From Bacillota bacterium (GTDB lineage: Bacteria > Bacillota > Bacilli > Paenibacillales > Paenibacillaceae), in contig JAEZCJ010000034.1 of the NCBI GenBank assembly GCA_023433615.1, positions 1 to 64,000 of the forward strand: a DNA stretch of 64,000 nt. The letters run 5' to 3'. This document shows positions 35,073 through 43,454 of this stretch, one piece after another (within the stretch, counting starts at the first letter, position 1; the number at the start of each line of letters is the position of its first letter). Under the pieces are notes generated by a model, which worked only from the letters and a program-made list of their open reading frames with translations, was not told the DNA's origin and did not search any database. The position numbers and the translations under genes are program-made.

Positions 35073-36491
35073 ATGAGTAGCCAAACCAAAGGAAGCAATA
35101 CGATTATCATTCGTATGGATATGGACGCAAGCTTGCCCTTCATCGAGATTGCCAAGGTCATTCACGACGCAAGCGCGGAAATTGTCGCCGTTGACACGGT
35201 GAACCGCGGCAAGACGTCGATCGTCAGGGACGTAACCGTTACGGTGTCCAATCCGGCAGAGACGCAGCTGCTGGATCGATTGAAACGCGTGGAAGGGCTT
35301 AAAGTCGTTAATGTGTCCGATCGCACCTTCCTCATGCATCTGGGCGGCAAGCTGGAGATCCAGTCCAAATTCCCGATTCGTAATCGCGACGATCTCTCCC
35401 ATGTCTATACGCCAGGCGTTGCGCGAGTCTGCACGGCCTTGCACGAGGATCCATCCAAAGCCTATTCGCTGACGATCAAGCGCAATACGATCGCAGTCGT
35501 AACGGACGGAACGGCCGTACTCGGGCTGGGCGATATCGGCCCGATCGCCTCCATGCCTGTCATGGAAGGCAAGGCAGCGTTATTCAAAGAGTTCGCGGGC
35601 GTGGATGCCTTTCCCATCTGCCTGGACACGAAGGACACGGAGGAAATCATCCGGATCGTCAAGCGAATCGCTCCGGTATTCGGCGGCATCCACCTTGAAG
35701 ATATTTCCTCTCCGCGCTGCTTCGAGATCGAAGAGCGCCTGAAGCGGGAGCTGGACATTCCGGTGTTCCACGACGATCAGCACGGCACTGCGGTCGTGAT
35801 GCTGGCAGGGCTGATCAACGCGCTGAAGATCGTAGGCAAGCGGATGGAGGATATCAAGGTCGTGTTCAGCGGCATCGGTGCTGCTGGGATCGCCTGCACG
35901 AGAATGCTCCAAGCCGCAGGCGTCAAGCACATTGTCGGCGCTACGCGGTCCGCAGGCATCCTGCATCGGGGCGAGACGTACAGCAATCCGATGTTCCGAT
36001 GGTATGCGGAGCATACCAATCCCGATAACGCAACCGGCAAGCTGGGAGACGCGATGCAGGACGCGGACGTGTTCGTCGGGCTCTCCGGACCGGATGTCAT
36101 CACGGTCGACGATCTCAAGAAGATGGCCGCAGATCCGATCGTATTCGCCATGGCGAATCCGACTCCGGAGATTATGCCCGAAGCGGCAGAGCCGTACGTA
36201 CGCGTGATGGCGACCGGGCGCTCCGACTATCCGAACCAACTGAATAACGTGCTCTGTTTTCCAGGGATGTTCCGCGGTGCGCTGGACTGCCAGGCGATGG
36301 ACATTAATGAAGAGATGAAGCTTGCCGCCGCCTACGCGATCGCTTCGATCGTGAGCGAAGACGAGCTTAACGAGCAGTATATCGTCCCAAGCGTATTCAA
36401 TTCCAAAGTCGTGGAAGCCGTCAGGAAGAACGTGATACAAGCGGCTATCGAGACAGGCGTACATCGGAGAAGACCGCATGATTTCAATTGA
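35073..36491 (+). CDS. NAD(P)-dependent malic enzyme with ACT domain
   Basis: A 472-residue malic enzyme of the short bacterial type (YtsJ-like). Residues 1-90 look like an ACT regulatory domain. The malic N-terminal domain has HVYTPGVARVC, TDGTAVLGLGDIGP and HDDQHGTAVV, and the NAD-binding domain has VVFSGIGAAGIACTRML. It decarboxylates malate to pyruvate. Its presence fits disposal of fumarate, via malate, released by gentisate ring cleavage. Confidence 0.92.
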   Translation: MSSQTKGSNTIIIRMDMDASLPFIEIAKVIHDASAEIVAVDTVNRGKTSIVRDVTVTVSNPAETQLLDRLKRVEGLKVVNVSDRTFLMHLGGKLEIQSKFPIRNRDDLSHVYTPGVARVCTALHEDPSKAYSLTIKRNTIAVVTDGTAVLGLGDIGPIASMPVMEGKAALFKEFAGVDAFPICLDTKDTEEIIRIVKRIAPVFGGIHLEDISSPRCFEIEERLKRELDIPVFHDDQHGTAVVMLAGLINALKIVGKRMEDIKVVFSGIGAAGIACTRMLQAAGVKHIVGATRSAGILHRGETYSNPMFRWYAEHTNPDNATGKLGDAMQDADVFVGLSGPDVITVDDLKKMAADPIVFAMANPTPEIMPEAAEPYVRVMATGRSDYPNQLNNVLCFPGMFRGALDCQAMDINEEMKLAAAYAIASIVSEDELNEQYIVPSVFNSKVVEAVRKNVIQAAIETGVHRRRPHDFN

Positions 36492-36506
36492 AACGGAGGA
36501 AGCAGG

Positions 36507-37727
36507 ATGCCGCAGCAAGAAATACGGGAAGCGATCGTAGTCGGAGCAGGACCTGTAGGCATGGTCGCCGCGTTGGCACTCAGACACGAAGGGTTTCAGG
36601 TCACGGTATTGGAAGAAGAGGAGAAAGGAAGATTCCGTCCGGGCAGCCGCGCTATCTACATTCATAAGGCGACATTGAAGCTGCTGGAAGAGGTGTCTCC
36701 CGGGTTAGGCTTCAAGCTGGCCGACAACGGCGTGATCTGGCCGGTCAAACGAACGACATACCGCGGCAAGGATGTCTATATCCGCCATTATCCGACGCCG
36801 ACGCCGGGGGAGATTCCGGCATTCACGAGCCTGGCTCAAGTCGAGATCGAGAAATACATGTACGAAGCGTGCGTGAATGCCGGCGTGGCATTCGTATGGA
36901 GCACGAAAGTTATCGGCGTGGAGACGACGGATAAGCAAGTCGTGCTCAAGACGGCATCGGGAATCGATTGGGCGGCCGATTACGTGATCGGCGCAGACGG
37001 CGCCCGTTCTTCCGTTCGCAAGGGCGTGGGGATCGAATTGGAAGGTCCGCGCGCGAACGACACGTTCCTGGTCGTGGACGTGAAGGAGGACGAGGAAGCT
37101 CCGCTGCCGCTCGAGCGGACGTTCCATTATGAGCATCCGGCGATGGACGGGCGCAATGTGCTGCTCGTGCCGTTCAAGGGCGGCTGGCGGGTCGACCTGC
37201 AACTGCTCCAAGGCGACGATCCCGATCGATACGGCAGCGAAGAAGGGGTTAAAGAGTGGCTGAAGAAGGTCATGGACCCCAAGTATGCGGATCGGGTATC
37301 ATGGGTCTCCACCTATCAATTCTATCAAGTCGTGGCGCGCTCGTTCACCGATGCAAGCCGGCGCGTCCTGCTCGTAGGCGAAGCCGCGCACTTGTTCGCG
37401 CCGTTCGGCGCACGCGGATTGAATTCAGGCGTGCCGGATGCGATCATATCCGTTCGCGGCATCGCGCAAGCGAAGCAAGCGGCGAATGAAGAGAATCGCA
37501 GGAAGGCCATCGAGCTGGCAGCGGAAGAGCGCTTGCTGGCTGCCAGATACAATCGCGATGCGGCCGGCATTGCGCTGGAGCATATTCAGGGCGATTCTCC
37601 GTACATGAACTTGAAGCGGGAGCTGGCAGCGTCTCTGACACCGCTCATTCCGAAGCTCGGGCGCTGGCTGGATGAAGGGCCTTACGGTCCGAAGCAAGGG
37701 CATCCGATGGTTTCTACCAAATATTGA
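36507..37727 (+). CDS. FAD-dependent aromatic monooxygenase
   Basis: A 406-residue group A flavin hydroxylase (PHBH / 3-hydroxybenzoate 6-hydroxylase class). Seen: the FAD-binding GAGPVG at 14-19, the DG motif GADGARSSVRKG, and a GD-type motif that reads GEAAHLFAPFGARGLNSG, with Glu in place of the usual Asp. The ATG at 36507 follows GGAGG. It uses NAD(P)H and O2 to hydroxylate a phenolic acid. Next to a gentisate dioxygenase, conversion of 3-hydroxybenzoate or salicylate to gentisate is the favoured role. Exact regiochemistry cannot be read from sequence. Confidence 0.88.
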   Translation: MPQQEIREAIVVGAGPVGMVAALALRHEGFQVTVLEEEEKGRFRPGSRAIYIHKATLKLLEEVSPGLGFKLADNGVIWPVKRTTYRGKDVYIRHYPTPTPGEIPAFTSLAQVEIEKYMYEACVNAGVAFVWSTKVIGVETTDKQVVLKTASGIDWAADYVIGADGARSSVRKGVGIELEGPRANDTFLVVDVKEDEEAPLPLERTFHYEHPAMDGRNVLLVPFKGGWRVDLQLLQGDDPDRYGSEEGVKEWLKKVMDPKYADRVSWVSTYQFYQVVARSFTDASRRVLLVGEAAHLFAPFGARGLNSGVPDAIISVRGIAQAKQAANEENRRKAIELAAEERLLAARYNRDAAGIALEHIQGDSPYMNLKRELAASLTPLIPKLGRWLDEGPYGPKQGHPMVSTKY

Positions 37728-37740
37728 TTGAGGGATCGAC

Positions 37741-38736
37741 ATGGCTAGCATGAATCGATATCAGCGGCAGGGGACGACGATTTACGCGATAGAAGCGCCT
37801 GAGGATACTGCACTGCGATCGGTCAACGCCTTTCTTGTCGTTCATGCCGACGGTCTGTACTTGATCGATTCCGGTTGGGACAATGAGGCATGCTGGAACG
37901 CATTCTTGCAAGCCTTGCAGGAGCTCGGTTATGCGATTCCCGACCTGAGAGGCATTATTCTCACGCATCATCATCCCGATCATGCGGGCTTCGTTCACCG
38001 GATTCAGAAGCTGAACAAGGCAGTCAGCGTGCATGCGCATCCGCTTGCAATCCCCTATATCACGCATGATAAACCGTTCTTGATCCAGCGCATCCGTTTC
38101 TTCGATACGCTGTACCGCGAGATGGATGGCATGCCGGATGCCGAGAGGCAGATCCAGAAGTTCGAGGCTGCCTATAGCAAGAGCGAAGCTTATCGCATCG
38201 AGGGGGAGATCGAACGGCTGCAAGAGGGCGACGTTATCCTGGATTTCAAGGTTCTCGACGTGCCCGGGCATGCGCCGGACCATATCATGCTGTACGATGC
38301 CGAGCGGAGATGGGCGATCGTCGGAGACTTGGTCATCTCGCATATGTCCACGAACGCGATCATCGAACCCGACGCGAACGGCAACTTGATCCCGACGGTC
38401 ACGCAGCAGCTAACTTCGCTGAAGAGACTGTCAGCGTTGGATGTGGACCTCTTGTTCACCGGGCACGGCGATGTCATGCCCGCACCTCAAGCAGCCATAC
38501 GGAGCAAGATCGACAGAGTCGAGCAGAAGTTGGACAGAATCGCGAATTATATCCGCGACGGCTATACGACCGCGGGAAGCATGGCTCGCTTATATGACAG
38601 AGCCGTATATGAGAAACAATATTTCTTGGTCATGTCGGAGGTCATCGGCATGCTCGATCATCTGGAGCGTACAGGACGGGTCGTGAGCCGGAGAAGCGGC
38701 GGCATCTACCATTATGCGTTAACGGGGGAGAGATGA
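37741..38736 (+). CDS. Metallo-beta-lactamase-fold hydrolase
   Basis: A 331-residue MBL-fold protein with the metal motif THHHPDHAG (His76-His81), VPGHAPDHIMLYD, a GDLV Asp ligand and FTGHGD. A C-terminal helical domain (about 245-331) resembles the winged-helix-like extension of LACTB2-type proteins. It overlaps the following dioxygenase gene by four bases (ATGA). It could be a lactonase, thioesterase or glyoxalase-II-like hydrolase. Confidence 0.87.
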   Translation: MASMNRYQRQGTTIYAIEAPEDTALRSVNAFLVVHADGLYLIDSGWDNEACWNAFLQALQELGYAIPDLRGIILTHHHPDHAGFVHRIQKLNKAVSVHAHPLAIPYITHDKPFLIQRIRFFDTLYREMDGMPDAERQIQKFEAAYSKSEAYRIEGEIERLQEGDVILDFKVLDVPGHAPDHIMLYDAERRWAIVGDLVISHMSTNAIIEPDANGNLIPTVTQQLTSLKRLSALDVDLLFTGHGDVMPAPQAAIRSKIDRVEQKLDRIANYIRDGYTTAGSMARLYDRAVYEKQYFLVMSEVIGMLDHLERTGRVVSRRSGGIYHYALTGER

Positions 38737-39842
38737 ATATGTCTCGCACTGAACAGCGTCAAGCTTTGGATCAATTTGCGGATCGACTGGCGAAGGAGCA
38801 CCTTGGACCGCTGTGGGATAACTTGGGCGCAATGGTGACCAAGCAGCCTACGCATCACGTGAAGCCTTATCTGTGGAAATGGCACACCATCCGCGAATAT
38901 TTGCTGGAAGCAGGCCCGCTGCTCGCGCTGGGGCGCGAAAGCGAACGGCGCGTCATCTATTTGCAGAATCCTTCGCTGATCGGGGAAGGCAAAGTCGGCT
39001 ATGCGACGGATACGCTGTATGTCGGCATTCAATTGCTGCTGCCGGGGGAAGTAGCCCCATCCCATCGCCACTCGCAAGCGGCCATTCGCTTCATTATCGA
39101 AGGCAACGGCGACGCGTACACGACCGTCAACGGCGAGAAGACCTACATGGAACGCGGAGACCTCGTGCTGACGCCGCCGTGGACCTGGCATGACCACGGT
39201 CATGAGGGAAGCGAGCCGGTATTCTGGATGGATGGACTGGACGTCGGACTGGTCAAAACGTTGACAGGCTCCTTCTTCGAGCCGTATCACGACGACACCT
39301 ATCCGCTGAACGGTCCGGCAGACAGCTCGATCGCGCGCTATGCAAGCGGCGTCCGATCGATCTCGGAACGAAAAGTGCGGGGTTATCCTTCGCCGCTCAT
39401 TAACTATAAGTGGCGGAACATCAAGCAAGCGCTGGAAGGATTGACGCAGCTGGATGCGGATCCGCATGACGGGTATGCGATCGATTACGTCAACCCTGCG
39501 ACGGGCGGGTCGGCGGATGCGCGTCTCGGCACTTCGATGCAGAAGCTCGCCGCCGGTACGGGGACGCGTGCCCATCGGCATGTTCACAGTGCCTGCTACC
39601 ACGTGCTCGAAGGCGAGGGCTATACCGTCATTAATGGCGAAAAGTATGAATGGGCGCAAGGCGACTTCTTCATCGTGCCGCCGTGGAGCTGGCATGAGCA
39701 TCACAATACGGGACCGGTCGACGCGCACTTATTCTCGATCAATGATCGGCCGGTGCTGGAGATCCTCGGCTTGGAGCAAGAGGAAGCGTATGCGGAGAAC
39801 GGCGGCAATCAAGTGATTGAGCGTACATTTCAGCCGGCATAA
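38733..39842 (+). CDS. Gentisate 1,2-dioxygenase-like bicupin protein (copy 2)
   Basis: A 369-residue paralogue of the 3217-4329 protein. Cupin 1 has HRHSQAAIRF (His111, His113) and WHDHGH; cupin 2 has HRHVHSACY and WHEHHN. The ATG at 38733 overlaps the MBL stop; an ATG two codons later is possible. It precedes the second FAH-fold gene. The two dioxygenases diverge clearly along their length, so different substrates or an old duplication are likely. Confidence 0.87.
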   Translation: MNMSRTEQRQALDQFADRLAKEHLGPLWDNLGAMVTKQPTHHVKPYLWKWHTIREYLLEAGPLLALGRESERRVIYLQNPSLIGEGKVGYATDTLYVGIQLLLPGEVAPSHRHSQAAIRFIIEGNGDAYTTVNGEKTYMERGDLVLTPPWTWHDHGHEGSEPVFWMDGLDVGLVKTLTGSFFEPYHDDTYPLNGPADSSIARYASGVRSISERKVRGYPSPLINYKWRNIKQALEGLTQLDADPHDGYAIDYVNPATGGSADARLGTSMQKLAAGTGTRAHRHVHSACYHVLEGEGYTVINGEKYEWAQGDFFIVPPWSWHEHHNTGPVDAHLFSINDRPVLEILGLEQEEAYAENGGNQVIERTFQPA

Positions 39843-39872
39843 CTTGATCGGCGAGGAAGGAGGAGCGCTAAC

Positions 39873-40715
39873 GTGAAGTTTGCATTATTCAACGACTATC
39901 GGCTTGGCTTGGTCAAGGAAGATACGATCTATGACATCGGCAGCCTGCTCGAGCCGGAGCGTAAACCGCAATGTCCGATGGTAGAGCTCGTACGCGGCTA
40001 TAGCGCCTACAGACCCGTTATTGAGGCCGGATATGCGGAATGCCAATCCTACGAGCTGGCAAGCGTCCGTCTTCGTCAGCCTGTCTCCCAGCCCGGGAAA
40101 ATCGTGGCGGCGCCAGTCAATTATTTGTCCCACAAGAAGGAAATGAACGTACAGCATACCGCGAGAGGGCTCGGCTTCTTCCTGAAGGCGAACTCATCCG
40201 TAATCGGACCTGGCGATGCCATCGTGCTTCCGGCTGTCAAGCGCGGCCGTCGAATCGATCATGAGCTCGAGCTTGCTTTCGTCATCGGGAAGCAGGCAAA
40301 GAACGTGAAAGCGGAGGATGCGCATCGATACATTTTCGGCTTCACCGGACTGAATGACGTGACGCTGCGCCCGGATGAGCATAACGAAGAAGAGCGCTGC
40401 CTGCGCAAATCCTTCGATACCTTTACTCCGATGGGGCCGTGGATCGCAACGTTGGATGACATACCGGATTTCAACGATATCCAGATGATGCTCACGGTGA
40501 ACGGCGAGGTTAGGCAAAGGACGAATACGAAGGATATGGTATGCGGGATTGCCGAGCTGGTAGAGCTGTACTCGCATGTGATGACCTTGGAGCCGGGCGA
40601 CATCATCGCGACGGGGACGCCGGACGGCGTAGCTCCGATTCGTTCGGGCGACGTCGTGACCATCGAAATCGCGCATATCGGCACGTTCTCCAATCCCGTA
40701 TCGGAAGAAGAATAA
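39873..40715 (+). CDS. FAH-fold hydrolase/hydratase (copy 2)
   Basis: A 280-residue FAH-family protein with the metal block DHELELAFVIGKQAKN, GFTGLNDVTLRPD, TFTPMGPW and LEPGDIIATGTPDGV. The GTG start at 39873 follows AAGGAGGAG. It pairs with dioxygenase copy 2 as copy 1 pairs with copy 1. The probable reaction is fumarylpyruvate hydrolysis. No second DinB-fold isomerase gene is present. Confidence 0.87.
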   Translation: MKFALFNDYRLGLVKEDTIYDIGSLLEPERKPQCPMVELVRGYSAYRPVIEAGYAECQSYELASVRLRQPVSQPGKIVAAPVNYLSHKKEMNVQHTARGLGFFLKANSSVIGPGDAIVLPAVKRGRRIDHELELAFVIGKQAKNVKAEDAHRYIFGFTGLNDVTLRPDEHNEEERCLRKSFDTFTPMGPWIATLDDIPDFNDIQMMLTVNGEVRQRTNTKDMVCGIAELVELYSHVMTLEPGDIIATGTPDGVAPIRSGDVVTIEIAHIGTFSNPVSEEE

Positions 40716-40741
40716 CCTAAGAAGATAGAAGGTGTATAGGA

Positions 40742-41923
40742 TTGAGCAATCATGAGATCGTCATCATCGACGGAGCGAGAACGGCGTTCGCCAAATTCGG
40801 GGGAGCGTTCAAAAACTTATCCGCAATCGAGCTTGGCGCCATTACGGCGCAGGAGGCCATCAAGCGTTCGAATGTCGAAGCGGCGGAGATCGACCACGTC
40901 GTGTACGGCAACGTGATTCAGTCCAGTCCGGACGCGGTGCTGATGGCACGCCACGTCGGACTGAAGGCGGGCATTCCCAAGGAGGTTCCCGCGCTGACGG
41001 TGAACCGCCTATGCGGTTCGGGCCTGGAATCGATCACGCAGGCAGCCAGAATGATCATGACAAACGAATCCCGGATAGCGCTCGCAGGCGGCGCGGAGAA
41101 TATGAGCCAGATTCCGCACGTGATTCGAGGCGCGCGATGGGGCATTCCGCTGTTCGAAGCACCGATGCAGGACTATCTGTACGAAGCCTTATACGATCCG
41201 GTAGGCCAGGTGTACATGGCCGAGACCGGCGAGAATCTAGCCGTGCAATACGGCCTGACGCGCGAGGAGATCGATCAGCACGCCTTATCCAGCCATGAGA
41301 AGGCGCTGGCTGCGATCGAGGCTGGGCGGCTGGGCGAAGAAATCGTGTCGATCGAGGTGCGCGAAGGCAAACAGACGGTCGTCGTCGACCGCGACCAGCA
41401 TCCGAGGGTGACCAGCCTGGAGAAGCTCGCCAAGCTTGATCCGAAGTTCAAGGCAGACGGCGTCGTAACGGCGGGCAATGCCAGCGGCATTAACGATGGG
41501 GCGGCTTCCGTCATTGTGACTTCGGCAGACTATGCCTCGAAGCGCGGCCTGAAGCCGATCGCCCGTCTGGTCACATGGGCGGTAGCGGGCGTAGATCCCC
41601 AAATTATGGGCATCGGCCCATGCCCGGCCATTCAGAAGGCACTCAAACAAGCGAATCTGTCTCTGCAGGATATGGACCTGATCGAGATTAATGAGGCGTT
41701 CTCGGCGCAATATTTGGCTTGCCAGCGTCAGCTTGGTTTCGATCCCGCCATCGGGAATGTCAACGGCGGAGCCGTCGCATTGGGTCACCCGCTTGGCGCA
41801 TCCGGAACGAGAATTTCGTTGTCGCTGATGTACGAATTGGGGCGCAGAGGGAAAAAGTACGGCGTGTCCTCCTTATGCATCGGCGGAGGTCAAGGGATCG
41901 CGGCCATCTGGGAACGGTTATAG
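40742..41923 (+). CDS. Acetyl-CoA acetyltransferase (thiolase)
   Basis: A 393-residue thiolase II-type protein: nucleophile Cys91 in NRLCGSGLES, His in GHPLGASG, and the C-terminal Cys in CIGGGQG. A TTG start at 40742 is inferred from homologous length; its ribosome site is weak. It would cleave the beta-ketoacyl-CoA made by the 8964-11027 fusion, removing acetyl-CoA from the side chain. Confidence 0.92.
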   Translation: MSNHEIVIIDGARTAFAKFGGAFKNLSAIELGAITAQEAIKRSNVEAAEIDHVVYGNVIQSSPDAVLMARHVGLKAGIPKEVPALTVNRLCGSGLESITQAARMIMTNESRIALAGGAENMSQIPHVIRGARWGIPLFEAPMQDYLYEALYDPVGQVYMAETGENLAVQYGLTREEIDQHALSSHEKALAAIEAGRLGEEIVSIEVREGKQTVVVDRDQHPRVTSLEKLAKLDPKFKADGVVTAGNASGINDGAASVIVTSADYASKRGLKPIARLVTWAVAGVDPQIMGIGPCPAIQKALKQANLSLQDMDLIEINEAFSAQYLACQRQLGFDPAIGNVNGGAVALGHPLGASGTRISLSLMYELGRRGKKYGVSSLCIGGGQGIAAIWERL

Positions 41924-41955
41924 AAGGCTAGCAGAGCGAAGGGAGGCAGGATTGT

Positions 41956-43149
41956 ATGGCCAGAAGCTATGAGCATGACTTTGATGCCATTACCGATGAG
42001 ACGTTCACTAGCATGCATAGCACGTTTGCCGATCTGCGCGCGCGTTGTCCGGTTGCGCATAGCAATGATTACGACGGATTTTGGGCGCTGCTCAATTACG
42101 AGGATATCGTCCATGCGCTGAAGGATCCGGAGACGTTCACTACGTCCGTTCAGAATGTCGTGCCCAAAGTGTCTACGACCGGGCGAAGACCGCCGCTGCA
42201 TCTCGACCCGCCGGAGCATACGCCTTATCGCCGCGTGTTGGACCCATTCTTCACGCCTGAGAAGATGGAGGCGCTCCGAGACCGTGTCCGCAGCACGATC
42301 GTTGATCTCCTGGAGCCCTATGTCCGGAAGGGAGGCGGGGACATCTGCGAGGAGTTCTCGCATAAGCTTCCAGGCTATGTGTTCGCCGATTTCTTCAACT
42401 TGTCCAAGGAGATGTCCATGACGATCCGCGAGGTGACGCAGCAATACGTCAAGGCCCTTCACGTCATGGATAAGGAGAATATACAGCGGTACAGCCTGGA
42501 GCTGTATCAGATCGCGCGGGACATTATCGAGGATCGGAAGAACAATGCTTATGATCCTGCCGTCGATGTCGTGACGGCCTATCTGCAGAAGACCTATAAG
42601 GGCGAACCGCTGCCCGATGACATGATATTGGGCACGATCCGCCAATTAATCGTCGTCGGCATGATTGCGCCTGTCATCTTCATCGGCAGCATCAGCGTGC
42701 ATCTCTCCGAGAATCCGGACATACAGAGCCAGCTTCGCGCGGACCGTTCGCTCATTCCTGCGGCGATTGAAGAGTATTTAAGGCTCTATACGCCTTACAG
42801 AGGCTTTGCGCGAACAGCCGCGCGCGACGTCAATGTCGGCGGCCGCACGATCCGCAAGGATGAGCCGATTGCCGTCGTGTTCAGCTCTGCGAACCGGGAC
42901 GAGAAGGTGTTCCCGGACAGCGACCGCTTCATCCTGGATCGTCCGAACATCAAGGATCACATCGCTTTCGGCAGCGGTCCGCATCGCTGTCCCGGCGCGC
43001 CGCTCGCGCGCATGATGTTCCAGATTGCCTTGGAGGAGCTGCTGGTCCGCACGCAGCACATCGCATTGGCCGGAGACATCGTCATGACCCGATGGCCGGA
43101 ATGGGGAGCCCAATCCGTACCGCTTCGCGTGGTCCCTGCCGAGCAATAA
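41956..43149 (+). CDS. Cytochrome P450
   Basis: A 397-residue soluble bacterial P450. The heme loop is FGSGPHRCPG (Cys345), and IEEYLRL supplies the ExxR motif (271-277). The I helix reads LIVVGMIAPVIFIGS (231-245), where most P450s carry an acid-Thr pair (G-x-D/E-T); Ile-Ala occupies that place. The ATG at 41956 follows GGGAGG. No ferredoxin or reductase lies nearby. It is the last gene of the operon; a hydroxylase or O-demethylase role is possible. Confidence 0.9.
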   Translation: MARSYEHDFDAITDETFTSMHSTFADLRARCPVAHSNDYDGFWALLNYEDIVHALKDPETFTTSVQNVVPKVSTTGRRPPLHLDPPEHTPYRRVLDPFFTPEKMEALRDRVRSTIVDLLEPYVRKGGGDICEEFSHKLPGYVFADFFNLSKEMSMTIREVTQQYVKALHVMDKENIQRYSLELYQIARDIIEDRKNNAYDPAVDVVTAYLQKTYKGEPLPDDMILGTIRQLIVVGMIAPVIFIGSISVHLSENPDIQSQLRADRSLIPAAIEEYLRLYTPYRGFARTAARDVNVGGRTIRKDEPIAVVFSSANRDEKVFPDSDRFILDRPNIKDHIAFGSGPHRCPGAPLARMMFQIALEELLVRTQHIALAGDIVMTRWPEWGAQSVPLRVVPAEQ

Positions 43150-43162
43150 CAGGATGTCATTG

Positions 43163-43192
43163 TTGAACAGGGCAGCATGTGTGTGGTAATAT
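43163..43192 (+). promoter_or_regulatory. Promoter of the ABC-F gene
   Basis: TTGAAC (43163-43168), an 18-bp spacer and an extended -10, TGG-TAATAT (hexamer 43187-43192), give a good sigma-A promoter. The predicted start near 43199 leaves a leader of about 255 nt before the coding region. Confidence 0.65.
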
Positions 43193-43226
43193 ACAAATAA
43201 TTATTGGATTGGAGTTGAAGCGGAAC

Positions 43227-43244
43227 ATGTTGATTTCTTGCTAA
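43227..43244 (+). CDS. Candidate leader peptide MLISC
   Basis: A five-codon reading frame (ATG TTG ATT TCT TGC TAA) lies 28 nt into the predicted leader, with a GGAG-containing sequence upstream. Short upstream peptides control antibiotic-induced ABC-F genes in other Bacillota. Assignment rests on position only. Confidence 0.35.
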   Translation: MLISC

Positions 43245-43306
43245 TAGAGAACAACGGGACAAGTAAGCGAGTTCGTACGCTTATTTGGGTTGTCCGGTTA
43301 TCTATA

Positions 43307-43440
43307 CGCAAGAAAGCAGCGGTTTCTTCTTCTTAACTCAATCTATATATTGTTATCCGTTCCCCAGCCAACGGGGTGGATTTGCTGTATATATGCGAGT
43401 CGCGAGAAGATCCTTTCTTGCGGCTCTTCTTTTATATATA
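43307..43440 (+). promoter_or_regulatory. Transcription attenuator of the ABC-F gene
   Basis: A terminator hairpin (GAGTCGCGAGAA 43397-43408, TTCTTGCGGCTC 43415-43426, U-G pairs allowed) is followed by TTCTTTTAT, immediately before the ribosome site. CGCAAGAAAG at 43307-43316 is perfectly complementary to 43413-43422 in the terminator's 3' arm, so it can form an antiterminator. The same upstream strand can fold locally (AAGAAA / TTTCTT), giving a switchable structure. No known riboswitch class was recognised. Confidence 0.65.
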
Positions 43441-43454
43441 CAGGAGGAATGTTT

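Noticed and set aside
35580..36665. Long minus-strand open frame opposite the malic enzyme
   Set aside because: Shadow of the malic enzyme and the start of the monooxygenase; no family features.
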